Source: Amanita rubescens (taxonomy: Eukaryota > Basidiomycota > Agaricomycetes > Agaricales > Amanitaceae). Taken from it: a DNA stretch of 64,000 nt. The stretch spans positions 1-64,000 of the forward strand of contig WION01000051.1 in NCBI GenBank assembly GCA_015039365.1, read 5' to 3'. The notes below the pieces were generated by a model that saw only the letters and a program-made list of their open reading frames with translations, was not told where the DNA came from and ran no database searches. This document shows positions 11,282-20,435 of this stretch, piece after piece; positions within the stretch are counted from its first letter, which is position 1; each line of letters opens with the position of its first letter. Both the position numbers and the translations under genes were made by a program.

Positions 11282-11640
11282 GACATGTTGCATTCTGACA
11301 GAAACCACTTGGATTTTTTGCATTCTAACACAACACTTTACCCTCCCCCATGTGTCCTTGTGGACTCCTTGTGGACTCCCGGACTCCTCAGGACTCCCTG
11401 TAGACTCCTGATAAATTGACATAAAATGCCAGGAGTGGACAAGGACTCCTTGTGGACTCCTTGTTCACTCCCTGTTCACTCCTCATTGACTGCAAAAAAG
11501 CAAAAAATGCCAGGAGTCATCCCACAAGGAGTGGACCAGGAGTCCCTGTGGAGTCCTGCTCACTCCTGGTTCAAAGCAAAAAAGTAGTAAGTAAAATTGC
11601 AAGGACTGGACAGGAGTCCCTGTGGAGTCCTGCTCACTCC
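10958..11640. repeat. Inner GGACTCCT arrays of both arms around the spacer
   Basis: Arrays at about 10958-11245 and 11357-11640 are mirror images. The spacer 11282-11330 holds a direct repeat of TTGCATTCTGACA / TTGCATTCTAACA. Confidence 0.8.
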
Positions 11641-13648
11641 CTGCTCACTTGTCATTACTGTAACAATGGCAACAGAAATCTGTTGCACTACAATGCTACA
11701 TAACAGTGAATCTAAATAACTTAGTACAAACCATTTAAAAACATCATCTGCACCAATCAATACCAACACCATCACCACCACTATCATCATCACCATCCAC
11801 CTGTGGCCCACTTTTTTCCTGCTCTGATTGTTTGTCAATGTAATATGCAGGAACCAGTTAAAATTGCTGCTAATCATCCTTTTCAGTATTTGCTCATAAC
11901 CACCTAGTAAGGCATTCAATGTTCACATGCCTGTGTATTGGAGGCACACATGTAACTGAGTCATATCTTCATTGAAACTTAATCCATCAGGATTCCTACT
12001 CATTCCCAGCCATTCCTATTGCATCCTATGTAAGTAGACTGACATCACCAGTACTTTACACTCATGTGCAATTTCATGCTGCTTTCCAAATTTCAGGTGG
12101 GCATGCATGTTGTTTGGCAATGTTTATACTTGCAATAAAAACCTGAAAATTCATATGATCCAGGTCATATAGGACTTATTGTAAGACCAAATAATGCCAA
12201 GTACTTGAAATGTTTGCAAAAGACCTTTTCAGATGTGAGTGTGAGGAAATTGTAAAGTCTGAAAATAATCTTGAAAATGTCCCATGTGATCAAGGACATG
12301 CAAGAATTATGATGCCAAACTAAATAAGCTAAAATGTGAATGCAAAAAGTCTGTTTGTCTTTTGGTTTTGCCACTCCATGTGTGACCACCTGCAAAGTCA
12401 ATTTAGGAGGGGTGTCTGGTGATGATCAAGTTTGGTCAGTTTTAGGAAGTTGGGGTTGCTGGTGGCTATGAGTGACTGGAAGTGCTGGAAGTCAGTTGCA
12501 GTGACTTCAATGTGCAATGGTTTGGAGTAGCATCAGAAAACATGCCAAAAATCTGACATCTGATGGTGTCTGATTCCTGATTGCCTGACTGGTGCTGGGA
12601 CACTTGGAGGGTATGGGATGCAAAGCAGCAAATCCAAGGCCCATTCTTCCTGATCATCTTTGTTATGTGCATGGTGTTTGTACATGGAAATTGCTGCCAT
12701 CTTAAAGTTGTGTTACAAAACATCACAGGGCTCAGCTCTTATAAGATGGAGCCTCATTTCATTCAGCCTTGGAACTGGTTGTTTGATTGTCTGACAATCA
12801 GATGTCATCAGTTAATATCAGACAACAGACAACCAGTGTTTCAGACACTGTCAGATCATCACCATCAGACAACCAGTGTTCCAGCACAAGTCAGGCAATC
12901 AGAAAATCAGATCAGGTTCAAAAGACTGGTGTTCAAAACAGTACTTTGCAAGTATCTTGAGTTTGGCAGCATTTGGCACTGCAATTCTTGTACAGATGTG
13001 ATCACTTGATTTCTTGGGATTTTTGAGAATTTTTTTGATTTTTTTGATTTTTTTCAAAGCTATGTTTGAAAATGTATTTTGCAAATATCTCATGTTTGAC
13101 TTTATTTGGCATTATGATTGTTGCATATTCTGAATCACAAAAGCTAGGCGCATCTTTTTTGTCACAGTCACATATTACATAATGTCACACTTCTATAAAA
13201 GGAATTTTTAATTTTGTTATATTTTATCTTATCTTATCTAGGCCATCATATTACTTAAGCTGCCTATCATCTATCTATCTATCTAATCTTATCTCCACTA
13301 CCCCCCCTTTTCCCGAGGGGGTGCTGGGGGATATGTGCCAGATGTCCCCTCCTTATATACCTGTGGGCCTGCGCACAGACCAACTGGTCATGTCACATGA
13401 CCACATAAACAGGAATGAAACAAGGAGTCCTTACACTCCTTGTGGACTCCTCATACAGGGAGTCCAGAGGAGTCCCGGGAGTCTACCAGGAGTCTACCAG
13501 GAGTCCCAGCTCACTCCCGGTACATTTTGGCTGGGATGAGGGGTCTTCCAGGGAGGTGGGAGTCCCTCTGGAGTCCCGGGAATTCCCAGGAGTGAGCCAG
13601 GAGTCCTCAGGAGTCTACAAGGAACGCATGGGGGAAGGTAAAGACCTC
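11331..13648 (-). mobile_element. Right arm copy of the TIR element
   Basis: It begins CAACACTTTACCCTCCCCCA and ends GGGGGAAGGTAAAGACCTC. It is almost identical to the left arm in reverse. Its flanks (TTCTAACA and GTTTGACT) do not match, so it lacks its own target duplication. It abuts a truncated gene at 13652. Confidence 0.7.
13425..13625. repeat. Outer GGACTCCT subterminal array, right arm
   Basis: Mirror image of 9003-9215, with the same motif and similar spacing. Confidence 0.75.
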
Positions 13649-13651
13649 GTT

Positions 13652-13807
13652 TGACTTGAGTTTAAATCCATTCTGCATGTCCCATTCAAAATCCCGCTTG
13701 TATTCGAGATTAATCAGGGCACAGTTCCCCATCTTTCACACGTTATCGATGAGTCGGTTGTAGTCGCCAGAGGTGACGTGATCTAAGTAGAAGGTAGAGT
13801 TGGACAT
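13652..13807 (-). pseudogene. 5' end of an unknown gene cut by the palindrome
   Basis: From ATG at 13807 the frame reads MSNSTFYLDHVTSGDYNRLI, then one in-frame TGA, then KMGNCALINLEYKRDFEWDM and FKLKSNE, where it runs into the terminus of the right palindrome arm. A TATA box (TATATATAAG) lies about 40 nt upstream, so this looks like a true gene start. The protein is not recognised. Without the rest of the gene no function can be given. Confidence 0.45.
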
Positions 13808-13847
13808 GTTCGAGAAAGCAGATGAAGCGAGAGGATATGTGTCGCTA

Positions 13848-13858
13848 GCTTATATATA
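13848..13858 (-). promoter_or_regulatory. TATA box of the truncated gene at 13807
   Basis: On the minus strand TATATATAAG lies about 40 nt before the ATG, a plausible core promoter spacing. Confidence 0.45.
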
Positions 13859-14065
13859 CGGAAGGGTGACAGCAGGAGGACTTCACAGGAGAATTAAGAC
13901 AGTTGGCAGGAATACTGTAGAGAGACATGGTGAAGTGTTTGGCCCAAAACCCTATCTGTCATTGTCGCCAAGATGCTCCTGCGTAGGGGTCTTGGCGAAA
14001 AAGAGATGTGTGAAAAGTGCAGGAGTGAGGAACGGAAGGCCATCGTCCGCCAGAGAGGGGCAGTA

Positions 14066-15369
14066 TTATGATACCTTTCTCCTTTTCCTCAGGCGCTCGG
14101 CCGTCGACGGTGCAATGTCGACCAGGTTTTGTCCCAGAAGGACTGACAACTCCTCGTTGTCGTATGAACGGCGAAGTTCTGATAATCTAATTTTGGCCAG
14201 TTTGCGTTCCTCAGCGGTGCCAAAAGCAATAGTCATGGTGAGGTGGTGAAAAAGGATACGTGTTTGATTGCGGCGTGTGTCTTGGGAGGGATGGCATCTG
14301 ATCTTCGCAAAGGGAAAGTGGCGTAGGATGAGAAGGTCGTCAAGTCGGCGAATGCAGGAGAGCATGACGTATGGTGCCTCTGTCCCCCGGCAGTCCTTAA
14401 GGTCGATAATAGCTTTGTTGAGGGTCTGCCCTTGTGATTTGTGAGCAGTCATCACAAAAGCGTGAATCAAAGGAACTTTTGTTCTTTTGAAAGCCACAGT
14501 TTGTTTTGAATGTCGACCCAAATAGTGAATGTAAACGGTGTCAGGTATAATTGGGAATTTGTTGCATGCGAGTCCCGGCATTTCCATCGAATGAGCGGAA
14601 GGGATATGAACAATGCAACAATTCAGTATGCGATCACCATTAGGCAACTCCTGGAAGTATAGTTTCCTAACAGTACTGATGGAGCCGTTGATGACCCTGC
14701 CATTAAGATCTATGTTTGCTGTTATCATGACCGGCATTCCAATCGCCAGGGGGAGTCTTTTCATTCGACCAAAAGTTTTGCCTGAGTGAAGTAGGTCGAT
14801 TACTTGCGACAGAGATGGATCAGACATGGGCAATCCGTTTATCTCGTCGACAGCAAGGTACTCATGTAGTGGCAGACCGGTTTTTGCAGCATAGCCACGA
14901 GCCATTTTGATGTTGATTCTGTCTTTAGTCGTGTTGTCAGAGACAATGACAGGTGTTAGTTCATTGGGCTGTAAGTTCCAGTGAACAACATTATTCAGTG
15001 GAGAAACAATTCTTCTCTGCAGAATCTGATAATCAGAAATGTTGCAATCACCATTGTGAAGTCTGGTCAGCAGCTCCACGAAGCGCATGTTTTCTTCACC
15101 TGTCTGTCTGTTGATTTTTTCCAGGAGGACCACGGTAGAAATAGAAAGCCATAAGATCTTCCCTTTCACGTGTCGTTGAAAGTGATCGGAAGTGGATGCC
15201 CGCGTCGGGTCAACGTATGCTGACAGCCATGTTTCCTCCACAGGGGGGAGCTGGGCCAAATTGCCAGTGAAAATGATGTTTATCCCACTGAATGCAGCCG
15301 AGTTTCCGGTGGCGCGGGAGAGGGAGACACTAACAGTGTGAAGAAATTCACAACTGATCATAGAGATCG
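14066..15369 (-). pseudogene. Helitron/PIF1-type helicase, C-terminal part
   Basis: A long open frame of about 434 codons starts within the Walker B region (ISMISCEFLHTVSVSLSRAT). It contains INIIFTGNLAQLPPV (PIF1 motif III, normally GD where GN is seen here), LAIGMPVMITANI, and the C-terminal motif FVMTAHKSQGQTL followed by YVMLSCIRRLDDL. The Walker A half and the Rep domain are missing. Upstream sequence at 15370 changes abruptly to a region next to the Gag-like ORF. Agaricomycete Helitrons carry such a helicase fused to a Rep nuclease. A separate, non-contiguous Rep fragment lies at 57320-58215. It is probably a truncated Helitron gene, though a spliced upstream exon cannot be excluded because an AG precedes ATCTCTATG. 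Confidence 0.75.
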
Positions 15370-15758
15370 GTAAGTAGTACATTCCATGTACTAGACTGTG
15401 CTGCTCGCTAGGGACTTGTTACCCCTAGTTTCAACAGGTTATGGGCCCCGAAACCAGACGCCTTTGGCGCTATTGGTTGTGAAGCCAAGCAACGCACACT
15501 CTCAAGTCATTGACGGAGAGAAAAGGTAAAACAAAGGTAACTGGGCGAGGCGCCCAGTGTGGTTTTCATTTTCTTGTTAAATTAGTCACCGCACTTGGCT
15601 AACCCTTCTGGGAAGTGAGGGATAGACTCAGAGTCATCCGCTTACCTGGATTGTATACGCCCGGACCCAGGGCTAAGGGGACCCCGTTAATTACTCAGCG
15701 GTCTAAATTACGAGTATCCCTGTACAAGGGACAGTCTTGGATGACGTTAAAAACCGGC
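15370..15758. other. Junction region between helicase remnant and Gag-like ORF
   Basis: Holds small palindromes (TAGTACATTCCATGTACTA near 15374 and CTGGGCGAGGCGCCCAG near 15541). No gene is seen. I could not find a matching LTR on the other side of the gene pair. Confidence 0.4.
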
Positions 15759-17954
15759 CTAGATTGCCTTAAAAATCTCGCAGTGAAGTCCTTTATTATT
15801 TTTGTAACATTCAGGACATTTACAAGAAGGTGATTTATTACAAGGTAGATTATATGGATCTTGAAAATGTCCAATGTTTATAACATTAGCACGTCTACGA
15901 TTGTTTTCTTCTATTATGAATTCATCCAAGTTATATTGATTGTATAATTCAGAGAATGTTCCATAATTTGGAAGATTTTGAAGATTAGACATGTTTTGTC
16001 TGTATCTTTCATTTTCACGCATATTGGCATCAAAATTATATAAATTATGAAGATCAGTAGATCTTCTTGGTGTAGGGTTTACTATCGGTACATTTGATGG
16101 TATTACCGGTACAGTGTCAATAGTACGATTAGTTGGATAATCGTATAAATTGAAAAAATCTTCATAAGGCGTAATAGGCCTTGTTGGGATTTGAGATGAT
16201 GCCATAGATTCTGGAGCCGTATGGTAAACAGAATCTTGATCAGATTGGTAAAAGTAATTTAAATCTGATGAACTTACAGATTCTGGTCGGAGGGATACAG
16301 TGTCATGGTTAATTACCATCCCTCTCAACATATTTTGTAAGTGTTCTATAGTGCGTGCATTAGTATTCATTCTTCGAGCTTCCAAATTAGCTCGTCGAAC
16401 TTGATCCACATAATATTGTCTGGTATGTACATACCACCAACTTATTTGTTCATCATCAAAGGAACCAGGCATTGGTCCTTCAGGCTCCTCATCGGTATAA
16501 AGTCCTTCATACCCTGAAGAATTGGCCTCAGATTGATGTGATTCATTATCTGTTTGATATCCTTCATTATCGGTTTGATGATGGGATATACTAGAGGAAG
16601 CAAAGATAGGACTAGCAAGATCGTCCAAACTTTGAGTATCCTTAGTATCTGCAAATATTGCAGAATCAAAGATATCAGAGTAGTCCGTTGATTCAGTTCG
16701 TACTTTTTGTACATCTCTGGATACAGAATCTCCCGAATCTTCGGATATCTCATCAATTCTCCCCATGAAGTCGTCCGTGGGAATCGCACGAGTACCTTTG
16801 TACTTGTAAATCTTGGGGACAAATTCTTCATCAAAATCTGTCATTACCTGATCTCCAATTCTGGCAATCAGAGGTAAAGATGCTGATGTCGAAGATGCCA
16901 TAGCATGCCCAGAACCAAGTGTTGATTGAGCTGCTGTGCGAGCAGCAAGTTTATTCGCACGATTCTTTGCTTTAGCTGCCTTATTGCGTTCCCAATTTGG
17001 TCCTTTAGACTGATTAGGGACTTGACCAGCCCATTGGGGTCTAAAAGGAGTCTGAGATTGGCCAGGTGTATGTTTTGGTCCATTAGATGGTCCACCTGTC
17101 GAAGTATGTTGTGTTGGGTTTCTTCGATTTCCCATTGGTTTTCTTCCACCTCTGCCTCGAAAGGACTTTCCACGATATGGAGTCCAGGGGGTGCGAGGTT
17201 GTCCTTGTTGCAATTGTTGGCGTGCCATATTTGCAACTACTTGAGAGTTAGAATGTTTATTCCCTCTCGTGACAACAGAAGTATTGACATTGTTCCTGTT
17301 ACCTTTCCTTCGGGACCATTCCTCAGATATGAGATTAAGGAATTCATCTACAGTGTCATCATCTGCGGAATGTGCCAACAGATTTGCGACAAAGCTGTCC
17401 CATGAAGGAGGTAAGGCATGTAGGATCATCATAATTTGCATTTTGACGGTTAAGGTTACACCTTGATTTGACACTCTATTAATCAAGTCCATAAGATGCG
17501 GAACTTGAGTGTTTGGATTGGAATTCTCTTTGAGTTTCCAATCGACAATTTGTCTATAGAGTCCAAATGTAGCAGCCAGACCTTGTTTACCAAATTTATC
17601 CTTTAGAGATTTCCAAAGGACTTCGGCTTTATCATTTTTATCGTCAACAAGGTGTACAAGATTAGGTGCTAGTTTTAAGGTAATGTAACCTTTGGCTTTC
17701 ATATTGTCCTCTTTAAATTCGACGTATTCTTTGCGAATTTCTTTAAGGGTTTTTAACTGATCTGGCTTTATATCAGATGTCTTGATCGCCTCTTTTTCAG
17801 ATGGTTCAAGATCTCTGGGCCAATCAAGTTTAGGATCAATATGTGCACCAAGACCTTGACTGTTCAAGTACGCAGTCATAAGTCTTTCGAATGCAAGCCA
17901 ATTTGATCCAGTAAGAACAGGAACAATGGAGTTTATCGAATTGGAAGAAGACAT
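15759..17954 (-). CDS. Copia-type Gag-like protein, 731 aa, without pol
   Basis: ATG at 17954. The N-terminus has the copia Gag pattern (VPVLTGSNWLAFERLMTAYL, then ..GYITLKLAPNLVHLV..., ..LWKSLKDKFGK and MDLINRV...MILHALPPSWDSF; UBN2/gag-polypeptide region, about residues 10-215). A basic glycine/arginine stretch follows (YRGKSFRGRGGRKPMGNRR, about 265-285), then a long acidic serine-rich region (about 380-510). It ends with a Cys-rich CKCPECYKNNKGLHC. No canonical CX2CX4HX4C knuckle, protease, integrase or reverse transcriptase follows, because the next sequence is unrelated. The frame is fully open, unlike most remnants here. It may be a non-autonomous copia Gag or a domesticated Gag. The partner gene just upstream in the same orientation suggests a fixed pair (inference). 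Confidence 0.7.
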   Translation of the reverse strand: MSSSNSINSIVPVLTGSNWLAFERLMTAYLNSQGLGAHIDPKLDWPRDLEPSEKEAIKTSDIKPDQLKTLKEIRKEYVEFKEDNMKAKGYITLKLAPNLVHLVDDKNDKAEVLWKSLKDKFGKQGLAATFGLYRQIVDWKLKENSNPNTQVPHLMDLINRVSNQGVTLTVKMQIMMILHALPPSWDSFVANLLAHSADDDTVDEFLNLISEEWSRRKGNRNNVNTSVVTRGNKHSNSQVVANMARQQLQQGQPRTPWTPYRGKSFRGRGGRKPMGNRRNPTQHTSTGGPSNGPKHTPGQSQTPFRPQWAGQVPNQSKGPNWERNKAAKAKNRANKLAARTAAQSTLGSGHAMASSTSASLPLIARIGDQVMTDFDEEFVPKIYKYKGTRAIPTDDFMGRIDEISEDSGDSVSRDVQKVRTESTDYSDIFDSAIFADTKDTQSLDDLASPIFASSSISHHQTDNEGYQTDNESHQSEANSSGYEGLYTDEEPEGPMPGSFDDEQISWWYVHTRQYYVDQVRRANLEARRMNTNARTIEHLQNMLRGMVINHDTVSLRPESVSSSDLNYFYQSDQDSVYHTAPESMASSQIPTRPITPYEDFFNLYDYPTNRTIDTVPVIPSNVPIVNPTPRRSTDLHNLYNFDANMRENERYRQNMSNLQNLPNYGTFSELYNQYNLDEFIIEENNRRRANVINIGHFQDPYNLPCNKSPSCKCPECYKNNKGLHCEIFKAI

Positions 17955-18144
17955 TTTCTTACTTTGGTTAAGTTTGTTTAAAATCTAAGAAGATTTTTCG
18001 TAAGAAAAGGTTCAAATAATAAGGCATAAGAATATATGTGATGATGTAATTTCTGTCCTGATTTCTTAAGCTTAATGTCGTTTATGTCAAAAATGACAAG
18101 AATATAGTATTTTTTACTATCTAGTGTTAATACTAGAAAGTAAA

Positions 18145-19385
18145 CTAGGGAATATCTTTTTTACACGTCCTTTCAGGTATGTAATATCGAATTTCCGTCA
18201 CAGGGTTAGATGCGAATCTAGCCCTCTTATTGTCTCTATCATCGACAAGTTTGTCGAAAATAGATTCTTTAGGTAATTTTATGTGAGGAAAGTCCTTATA
18301 CCGTCCGGGAAGCCTTCCAGTTTCCTGCCATATTCCCATGTCATTACTATATTCGTCAACAACCCTTTTCACTTCGGTTCCCTCTTGATTTGAAGGAAAC
18401 ACTCCAGCCGCTCTGTTTTGGGCTCGAGTTTTAGATACGATATATCCCCAACTTGCAATGTTGGGGGCGCATCTACTCCAGGTAGGTGTTGTTGACTTTC
18501 GCCATCCTTTTTGTTCTGTATTACGTTTTAGTTGGGTCTTATATACGTTAAAAGGTGTATTTACCTTTCCTTTTTTGTATATTTGTGTAATCTCCTCCGG
18601 AAGAGGAATTCTGCCCCTTTCGTCAGATGCGATGCCAAGGAAATGTTGGCGGTACGCATCCGAATCCAAAGCATTAGGGATATTCGTCTTATTTTTCCAT
18701 TGACGATTACCCTTATGCCAGTCGTTTTTGGTGACTGGTCTGAATTGGACATGGGCATTGTTTGGTGGTCCATAGGACCACTCTTCCGGTTTAGCGTTGT
18801 GGATCCAAGGCGATCCACGATCTTTGTTATATCGCCAACCTTCGTTGACGATAACAGGTCGTCCTTGTGGACGAGAGACTGGCCCAACAGCCTTCGCGGC
18901 CTTGGCGTATGAGACTAGATTATCTTTATGAGATAAGTATTTCTAGAAGACTGACCTGTTGGGCTCCGCATTGATTTAGGAGCCGTCGGGACTCCTTTAT
19001 AGTCGAAGACGACTTTTTGTACACAGCGGTGTACATGATGTATCGCATCAGGATGCGAACAGTGGCAGCCTTTTGCTGCATGAGGCATATATGGGCGCGA
19101 GCCCATGGGAACAGGATACTTTTTATAGTTCCTATTAAGCCTCACAGCTTGAGGCGCAGAAGTCGGAACAGGTATACGTAATGAAGGTACCATTTCTGGT
19201 ACCTGTGCCTTTGCAGGCGGCGGCGAATTCTTTGGTAAGGCCCTAACGGGGGCCTGGAGATGCCGGGCGCCAGAGCCGGGCAAATTGTTCGGGATAGTCC
19301 GAGAGGGGACTGTCCTCGAAGAAATCGGAGTGCCAAGGGCACCGCCAGCAGAAGACAACGGCGAGAAAGAGTTTACAAATGACAT
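18145..19385 (-). CDS. Unknown protein, two exons, upstream partner of the Gag-like ORF
   Basis: Inferred exons are 19385-18956 and 18914-18145, joined over a 41-nt intron (GTCAGT...CTAG). The join keeps the frame open for about 399 aa. The start ATG follows an A/T-rich leader. The N-terminal half is Pro/Ser/Arg rich and has a Cys-His cluster (GCHCSHPDAIHHVHRC, about residue 105). The C-terminal half has GWRYNKDRGSPWIHNAKPEE, LGIASDERGRIPLPEEITQI and a basic end KRARFASN..CKKDIP. No family is recognised. The 190-bp gap to the Gag-like ATG has no ORF. Same-strand order and similar leaders hint that both belong to one element. Confidence 0.55.
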
Positions 19386-20435
19386 TTTTATATAAATTGA
19401 AAAAATTGATTTTAAAATTTTGCTGAAATCAGGAGGTTTAATCATCACATAGTTCTTTGGATAAGATCAAAAAGAAAGGAATGGGTGTTCAGAGCCTTCA
19501 GCCCTTACTAATCCCAGAAAACAGATAATTTGTACGCAAATTGGATGTTTCGGCACAAGTTTCGCACATCATTGTTTCTTCTTGTCATGCATGTTGAATT
19601 TGGTACTAATCGTTATGAAAGGTGTTATATTAACCAAGATCTATGTCACATTGGTATCCACTTCGATGTTTTTAGCATCTAATAACGCAGCATAATATTT
19701 GCGTGGGATATGATCCAATGTAGGTAAGAATAGCCAACCTAAGCGTCTGACAATAGATTAAAGACTCGGGGATCGGCCCTTGTCCCTTCTTAAACGATCA
19801 AATGATAACCGTTTAATCTCTGGAATAACCATGACGATAACGACTGCATTCCCAAATGCATGAGATAAGTCCATCACTTAGATGGTCTATGGGGTCTCAA
19901 TCCCCCACTAGACGTGTATGTACAAGTATTAAGAATTAATCTAGACACCGCTGGGTTACAGCTGAGTGTATTCTTAATCTAGAGAAGTCCCTAAGGGCTC
20001 ATTCTCGATAGGCAGAGTGTACGGTCCACAATGTGACCTCATCTCACCCCTTATACTAGAATCTATTATTACTTGTACATATATTAGGTATTTTACAGGA
20101 TCGAAAATCCTGATGATGGTATAGCGTGGTTCAATACGTCCAATCACATCACACTGCCCAAGCGGAATACAGTGTGGGACGTTACCCTTTTATACGGTAG
20201 GTAATAACCGGTGAAGTTCACACTTCACAAGTGAGCCAATTTCTATTGACGCAGTAATGGTCCTTTGTCGATAAATAGAAACATGACGCCTGTCCACATT
20301 TGCTTAAGCTCGTTGATAGATTTCTGTGAAGGTTCACAGGATGAGTCACCAGGCGTAAGATTGAGTGCGGAGTGCAGGGTAATGCCCCCAACATTGTCTG
20401 CAGCGATACCCATGTGAGATGTTATACGCAGTTTG
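19386..20435. other. 1-kb stretch with no open frame
   Basis: No ORF of 60 codons or more lies on either strand, unusual for this window. It could be the promoter/leader (or an old 5' LTR) of the gene pair. I found no copy of it near 15.4-15.8 kb. Confidence 0.4.

Larger units (their letters stand above)
8974..13648. mobile_element. 4.7-kb palindrome: two inverted copies of one TIR element
   Basis: The left half is the reverse complement of the right half over about 2.3 kb. Paired positions sum to a near-constant value (22602 in the inner part, 22623 to 22635 further out after indels), so the arms align end to end with few differences. One 21-bp insertion lies in the right arm near 12780. 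The centre is an unpaired spacer at 11282-11330. No transposase is visible in either arm. Open frames inside are repeat translations that appear on both strands as mirror pairs, not genes. Confidence 0.9.

Noticed and set aside
9093..13539. Many 70-140 codon open frames in the palindrome arms, in mirror pairs
   Set aside because: They come in identical pairs on opposite strands because the DNA is palindromic, overlap the GGACTCCT arrays, and show no protein family or codon structure.
15370..20435. Complete copia LTR retrotransposon around the Gag-like ORF
   Set aside because: I could not find matching LTRs, PBS, polypurine tract or any pol domain. The helicase remnant follows directly.
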